DNA of 9,619 bases from Archangium sp. (GTDB lineage: Bacteria; Myxococcota; Myxococcia; Myxococcales; Myxococcaceae). The notes beneath the pieces are model-generated. The model saw only the letters and a list, made by a program, of their open reading frames with translations, had not been told where the DNA came from and did not search any database. Positions 5,795-9,619 of the stretch are shown here, one piece after another (positions within the stretch are counted from its first letter, which is position 1; each line of letters opens with the position of its first letter). A program made the translations under genes and the position numbers. The stretch lies in contig JAEUJR010000661.1 of assembly GCA_016793585.1 (NCBI GenBank), positions 1 through 9,619 on the forward strand, written 5' to 3'.

Positions 5795-7471
5795 ATGAAG
5801 CTGTCACTTCGAGCCCGCGTGTTGATGCTGCTGGGAATGCTCGCAGCGCTGTTCGTCGGCTTCGTCGGCGTGGTGTGGGTCTCCACGGCCGAGCGCGCCG
5901 AGGAGTCGGTCTACGCTCCGGTGCTCTCCACCAAGGACCTGGTGGCCGACGTGCTGCCGCCCCCGCTGTACGCCGTCGAGGCCTGGCTGGTGGCGCACGA
6001 AGCGGTGGTGGCCGACCGGGCTCAGCTCGACGCGCTCGAGCAGCAGTGGAGCCAGCTGGAGCGTGACTTTCAGGCGCGCGAGACGTTCTGGGCCACCGCG
6101 AAGATGGACGACGGGCTGCGCGCGAGGCTGCAGCAGGCAGCGCTTCCTTCAGGGCGAACGTTCTTCCAGACCGGCAGGAGCGCCCTCTTCCCCCTGCTCC
6201 GTGAGGGCAAACGCGACGAGGCCGAGCGGGTGCTGATGACGCAGCTACGCCCCCTGTACGAGACCCACAAAGCCGCCGTCGAGCAGACGGTGCAGTTCGC
6301 GGGCGAGGTCGAGAAACATCAGCGCGAGACCGCCGCCGGAGCCGTGCGCACGCTCAAGGTGGGCATCGCGGTCGTGGCCTTCATCTCCGTCATTCTCGGC
6401 TTGCTCGCCGGCCTCGCCACCGTGTCGAGGGTGTCGAAGCGCCTACGCACCATCATCGAGTCGCTCGAAGCCGCCGCGCAGGGTGACTTGAGCGCACGCC
6501 CGCACGACGACGCCCGCGACGAGGTGACCGTCGTGCACGAGGCGCTGACGAGAACGCTCGCCGGCATGTCGGAGGCGATTGAGGGGGTGCAGCGCGTGGC
6601 GAGGCAGGTCGAAGCGGAGTCGTCGTCGCTCAGCTCCACCAGCGCCGGCCTGCAGACCGGCGTGACCGAGCAGGCCGCCTCGTCGGAAGAGACGTCTGCG
6701 TCGCTCGAAGAGCTCACCGCCAACTCACAGCAGACCTCGAACATCGCGCAGCGTGGCAACGCGTTGGCGGGCCAGTCGAGCGAAGCAGTGCGCACCACCG
6801 CCGACGTCATGAAGTCGACCCAGCAGGCGATGCGGCAGCTCGCAGACACCTCGGCGAAGGTGCAGGACATCGTGGGCACCGTCGACGAGATGGCGTTTCA
6901 AACGAACCTGCTCGCGCTCAACGCCGCGGTCGAAGCGGCGCGCGCCGGAGAAGCGGGCCGTGGCTTCGCCGTCGTCGCCCACGAGGTGCGTGCGCTCGCC
7001 CAGCGGTCGGCGCAGGCCGCGCGAGACATTCGCAAGCTGATTCAGGGCTCGGTCGAGCAGGTGAACGCGGGCTCGGCGCTCGTCGACCAGAGCTCGGCGG
7101 CCCTCGAGCAGGCGGGCACCGCGGTGCGTGAGGTGACGTCGCTCATGGGTCAGCTCGCGACGGCAGCCCGGGAGCAGTCGAGCGGCGTCGAAGAGATCAA
7201 CCGCGCGATGATGGCCAGCGACGCGGTCGCCCAGCGCACGACGGGGCAGGCCCAGGCGTTGACGCAGGCGGCGACCCGGTTGTCGTCGTCGGCGAGCAAC
7301 CTCGCCACGCTCGCCACCCGCTTCAAGACGTCAGAGCCGGCCGAGCCTGCCGACGCGCCGCAGCCGTTCGAGCCGGCGCTCGCGACCTTCGAGGCTGGAC
7401 CGCCCGCGCCGCCGAAGCGCCGCACGGCGCCGAGATCGCTGCCACCCGCCGCGCACGACGCGGAGTTCTGA
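5795..7471 (+). CDS. Methyl-accepting chemotaxis protein 1
   Basis: A 558-residue transmembrane chemoreceptor that would control a CheA kinase through CheW. The ATG at 5795 follows a strong AGGAGG (5782-5787) at 7 nt. Order: TM1 (about 8-30), periplasmic four-helix-type sensor (31-185), TM2 (188-210), HAMP (211-263), cytoplasmic coiled coil, and the hairpin tip around [19 protein letters not shown] (368-386), with the kinase-control and trimer-contact residues intact. Counting from the tip Glu380, the EET methylation site (Glu299) is at the same distance as in E. coli Tsr, pointing to the 36H class. Methylation helix 1 keeps Glu at 292, 299 and 306; the position matching Tsr Glu493 is Ala488. 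The usual HAMP Pro is replaced (SKRLR). After Phe510 comes a Pro-rich tail with [10 protein letters not shown] and KRRTAPR. No CheR pentapeptide. The sensor domain matches no ligand class I can name. Confidence 0.93.
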   Translation: MKLSLRARVLMLLGMLAALFVGFVGVVWVSTAERAEESVYAPVLSTKDLVADVLPPPLYAVEAWLVAHEAVVADRAQLDALEQQWSQLERDFQARETFWATAKMDDGLRARLQQAALPSGRTFFQTGRSALFPLLREGKRDEAERVLMTQLRPLYETHKAAVEQTVQFAGEVEKHQRETAAGAVRTLKVGIAVVAFISVILGLLAGLATVSRVSKRLRTIIESLEAAAQGDLSARPHDDARDEVTVVHEALTRTLAGMSEAIEGVQRVARQVEAESSSLSSTSAGLQTGVTEQAASSEETSASLEELTANSQQTSNIAQRGNALAGQSSEAVRTTADVMKSTQQAMRQLADTSAKVQDIVGTVDEMAFQTNLLALNAAVEAARAGEAGRGFAVVAHEVRALAQRSAQAARDIRKLIQGSVEQVNAGSALVDQSSAALEQAGTAVREVTSLMGQLATAAREQSSGVEEINRAMMASDAVAQRTTGQAQALTQAATRLSSSASNLATLATRFKTSEPAEPADAPQPFEPALATFEAGPPAPPKRRTAPRSLPPAAHDAEF

Positions 7472-7492
7472 GGTGGCACGGGGGAGCAGACG

Positions 7493-9124
7493 ATGACCTG
7501 GCGAATCGAATCGAAGCTGAAGGCCATCTCGTTCGCGGGTGCGGCGCTGGCGTGCGTGCTCGGCGTCGTGGGGCTGCGTGGCCTGCGCACGGTGAACGCG
7601 ACGATGGCGGCGATGCGCACCACCGACGTGGCGCTCTCGAACCACAAAGACGCCGACATGATGCACGACGCGCTGCGAGGCGACGTGCTGGCGGCGTTGC
7701 TCGCGCCTGACGAGCACGGCGTGAAGGAAGCCAGAGACGACCTCACCGAGCACGCCAGCACCTTTCGTCAGCTGCTCGCCGCGAACCTCGCCTTGCCACT
7801 GGGCGCCGAAGCCCGCCGCGCGCTCGTCCAGGCCCAGCCCGTCATGGAGCAGTACATCTCGAACGCCGAGGCGATGCTGACCGAGGCCCAGCGCGACCGG
7901 GCCGCGGCGAAGACGAAGTACCCCTCGTTCCTCGAGTCGTTTCGTGACCTCGAGACGCGCATGAGCGACATCTCGAAGACCGTCGAGGCGCTCAACCAGC
8001 AGGCCCAGCAAGACGCGACGCGCGCCTCGGACTCGGCGATGGCGTCGATGCTGCTGGTGCTCGTGCTGACGGTGCTCGCCCTGTTCGTCGGTACGACGCT
8101 GGTGGGCCGCTCCATCGTGCGCTCGCTGAACCTGGTGGTGGCGGCGATGACGGACATCTCGTCGGGCGCGGGCGACCTCACGCGGCGCCTGCCCGCCGAA
8201 GGCGACGACGAGCTCACCGCCTTGAGCCGCGCCTTCAACGCCTTCATGACGCAGCTCCACGGGCTGGTGGTGCAGGTGCGCGACGTGTCGAGCCGCGTCA
8301 GCGTGAACGCGCAGGCGCTGTCGGCATCGACGGCCAGCCTGAGCGACTCGACCGTTCGACAGGCCGCGAGCGTGGAGGAGACGACGACGACGCTGCAGGC
8401 AGTCGCCGATCAGGTTCGGCTCACGGCCACCGACTCGCAGGGCAGCTCGGCCGACGCGGGCAAAGCGCGAGAGGCCGCGCGTCTGGGCGCCGACGTGGTG
8501 CACGCGGCCATCGAGGGCATCGGCGCGGTCGAGAAGTCGGCGGCGCAGATCACCACCATCACCGAGACGCTCGACACCATCGCGTTCCAGACGAACCTGC
8601 TCGCGTTGAACGCCGCGGTCGAGGCGGCGCGCGCGGGCGAGGCCGGCCGGGGCTTCGCGGTCGTGGCGACCGAGGTGCGCGCCTTGTCGGGCCGGAGCGC
8701 CGAGTCGGCGAAAGAGGTGCGACGGCTCATCGCCGACGCGGTGAGCAAGGTGCGCGACGCGACCGGCGCGGTGCACGAGTCGGGCTCGGCGCTTCGGCAG
8801 ATCGTCGAGGTCATCAGCCGTACGGGAGCCGGCATCGACGCCATCGCCCAGCGCGCGAAAGCGCAGGCGATGTCGGTCGACGAGCTCTGCCGCGCCGCCG
8901 CGCAGCTCGACACCACGACGCAGGCCAACGCGACGACCTCGACGGCGCTCAAAGCGACCGCCGATGCGCTGGCCAGAGAAGGTGATGCGCTGCAGAAGCT
9001 GGTGGGCCGCTTCCGCACGAGCGATGACGAGGCGGCGCCGTTCGAGCCCGCGCTCGCGACGTTCGAGTCGGCACCGCCGCCCGCTCGGCGGCCCAGGCGC
9101 GCCCTGCCCCGCGCCGAGGTCTGA
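7493..9124 (+). CDS. Methyl-accepting chemotaxis protein 2
   Basis: A 543-residue chemoreceptor, 21 nt after the first; ATG 7493 follows GGGGGAG (7480-7486) at 6 nt. TM1 is at about 11-29. The periplasmic domain (30-182) is a four-helix bundle with the [20 protein letters not shown] helix that I associate with 4HB_MCP receptors. TM2 spans about 184-204. HAMP (206-258) has the usual GDLTRRLP and [11 protein letters not shown] motifs but Ser where a Pro normally stands (RSIVRSLN). The tip [19 protein letters not shown] (365-383) is canonical. The spacing from the EET site to the tip, and from the tip to the terminal RF (506-507), equals that of the first receptor, so the two could form mixed trimers of dimers. 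Methylation helix 2 is poor in Glu/Gln; the position matching Tsr Glu493 is Ala485. The tail repeats [10 protein letters not shown] and ends in [12 protein letters not shown]. The sensor halves of the two receptors are not obviously alike, so ligands probably differ. Confidence 0.93.
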   Translation: MTWRIESKLKAISFAGAALACVLGVVGLRGLRTVNATMAAMRTTDVALSNHKDADMMHDALRGDVLAALLAPDEHGVKEARDDLTEHASTFRQLLAANLALPLGAEARRALVQAQPVMEQYISNAEAMLTEAQRDRAAAKTKYPSFLESFRDLETRMSDISKTVEALNQQAQQDATRASDSAMASMLLVLVLTVLALFVGTTLVGRSIVRSLNLVVAAMTDISSGAGDLTRRLPAEGDDELTALSRAFNAFMTQLHGLVVQVRDVSSRVSVNAQALSASTASLSDSTVRQAASVEETTTTLQAVADQVRLTATDSQGSSADAGKAREAARLGADVVHAAIEGIGAVEKSAAQITTITETLDTIAFQTNLLALNAAVEAARAGEAGRGFAVVATEVRALSGRSAESAKEVRRLIADAVSKVRDATGAVHESGSALRQIVEVISRTGAGIDAIAQRAKAQAMSVDELCRAAAQLDTTTQANATTSTALKATADALAREGDALQKLVGRFRTSDDEAAPFEPALATFESAPPPARRPRRALPRAEV

Positions 9125-9204
9125 CGACGGCAGTGCCGCCCGTCTGCTCGCGCGACCGGGAATCAGCCACGGCCGGCGGCTTCACCAGACCCTTCGCGCG
9201 GGCC

Positions 9205-9282
9205 TCAGCGAACGAAGCGACGGCGGAGCAGCACCGCGAAGGCGATGAACGAGAGCAGCGAGGTCGAGCCGGTCGAGCTGCA
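9205..9282 (-). other. MYXO-CTERM sorting/anchor segment
   Basis: Encodes the Cys, a hydrophobic stretch of about 13 residues after a Ser/Thr-rich turn, and the RRRFVR end. The Cys-helix-Arg order and its position at the extreme C-terminus after a flexible stalk are the defining traits of the class. Confidence 0.75.
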
Positions 9283-9619
9283 GCCAGTGTTGGCTGCGAC
9301 GCCGCCGCGCCCACCGCCTCCGGAGCCGGTGGAGCCCCCTCCCGTCAGACCACCACCGGTTCCGGAAACGCCTCCCGCGAGCGCCGCGCCGCCGCCCGCC
9401 GAGAGCCCACCACCCTGCCCCGACGTTCCCCCACCAACTGAAGCCGCTCCACCGCTCGCACCGCCGCCGACGCCAGCAGAGCCGCCCGCGCTCGCGACCC
9501 CGCCGCCCGCGCCCGACGTGCCGCCCGCGCTCGGCGAGCCTCCACCAGTACCCGCCGCGCCACCGGCGCTCGAAGCGCCGCCGCCGGTTCCCGACGTGCC
9601 GCCGCCGACGCCCGAGGTG
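9205..9619 (-). CDS. C-terminal part of a Gly-rich surface protein with MYXO-CTERM sorting tail (start outside window)
   Basis: The minus-strand frame ending with TGA at 9207-9205 stays open to the right edge and gives 137 residues. About 110 residues are a low-complexity Gly/Ser/Thr/Ala stalk made of variants of TSGxGGG, ASAGG and GGGTSG. The last 25 residues read CSSTGSTSLLSF, then IAFAVLLRRRFVR: an invariant-type Cys (codon at 9280-9282), a hydrophobic helix and an Arg cluster. This is the layout of the MYXO-CTERM signal (TIGR03901), which in myxobacteria is processed near the Cys by the membrane protease myxosortase for lipid attachment and surface display. The functional domain lies beyond the window. 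It converges on the second receptor gene with 80 bp between the stops. The plus strand offers a competing Pro-rich open frame from 9245, judged to be a shadow. Confidence 0.8.
   Translation of the reverse strand, partial: TSGVGGGTSGTGGGASSAGGAAGTGGGSPSAGGTSGAGGGVASAGGSAGVGGGASGGAASVGGGTSGQGGGLSAGGGAALAGGVSGTGGGLTGGGSTGSGGGGRGGVAANTGCSSTGSTSLLSFIAFAVLLRRRFVR

Noticed and set aside
7454..7468. HDAEF at the end of the first receptor as a CheR-binding pentapeptide
   Set aside because: The known peptide needs aromatics three residues apart (as in NWETF). Here His and Phe are four apart and the second position is Asp.
7331..8776. A 481-codon open frame on the minus strand opposite the two chemoreceptors
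   Set aside because: It lies antisense to well-supported MCP domains. Its product is Arg/His/Ala-rich with no recognisable domain, as expected of shadow frames in very GC-rich DNA.
9125..9204. Terminator after the second receptor (CGGC-AGT-GCCG at 9128-9138)
   Set aside because: The stem is only four pairs with a three-base loop and no T run; nothing else in the 80-bp spacer is convincing.
9245..9619. Plus-strand Pro-rich open frame starting ATG at 9245
   Set aside because: It is the complement of Gly codons of the minus-strand stalk. Its GAAGG motif is only 2 nt from the ATG, and the minus strand ends in a specific MYXO-CTERM tail that chance would not give.

Overview
The window looks like chromosomal DNA of a myxobacterium (Myxococcota). 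It is very GC-rich with strong G/C preference at third codon positions. It carries a lipoprotein with a DAG/TPT-repeat stalk and, at the right edge, a protein ending in a MYXO-CTERM-type sorting tail (Cys-Ser-Ser, hydrophobic helix, Arg cluster). Two chemoreceptors and several envelope proteins with Pro/Ala- or Gly-rich linkers fit the same picture. The species cannot be named from the sequence.

Layout. (1) 1-1014, plus strand: the 3' part of a short-chain dehydrogenase/reductase, then a Cys-rich lipoprotein gene 2 nt downstream. (2) 1015-1254: no intact gene, but a coding-like stretch whose reading frame shifts near 1093-1100, then a GC-rich hairpin. (3) 1255-2001, minus: an exported, probably outer-membrane beta-barrel protein. 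(4) 2002-2239: a divergent intergenic region with two related near-palindromic operator-like sites, one covering a perfect TTGACA box. (5) 2240-2704, plus: a four-helix DUF2214-type membrane protein. Its 3' end overlaps by 17 nt that of (6) 2688-4316, minus, a lipoprotein with a PQQ-like beta-propeller. (7) 4317-4492: a short divergent intergenic region. (8) 4493-9124, plus: a tight three-gene cluster of a BBP2-type (OmpL-like) porin and two methyl-accepting chemotaxis proteins, with gaps of 18 and 21 nt. (9) 9125-9204: a short convergent spacer. (10) 9205-9619, minus: the C-terminal end of a Gly-rich surface protein with the MYXO-CTERM tail. It runs off the window with no start codon in view.

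How the genes may work together. The clearest unit is the porin plus two chemoreceptors, probably one transcript, suggesting that uptake or outer-membrane sensing is tied to chemosensory signalling. No cheA, cheW, cheR or cheB is present, so the receptors must use a kinase array encoded elsewhere. The receptors differ in their sensor domains but have the same signalling-domain spacing and share a ten-residue C-terminal motif ([10 protein letters not shown]). The rest is mostly a collection of envelope proteins. I found no CRISPR, IS element, tRNA, rRNA or phage gene. The most unusual items are the paired palindromes, the shared receptor tail, the shifted reading frame and the hidden MYXO-CTERM gene.
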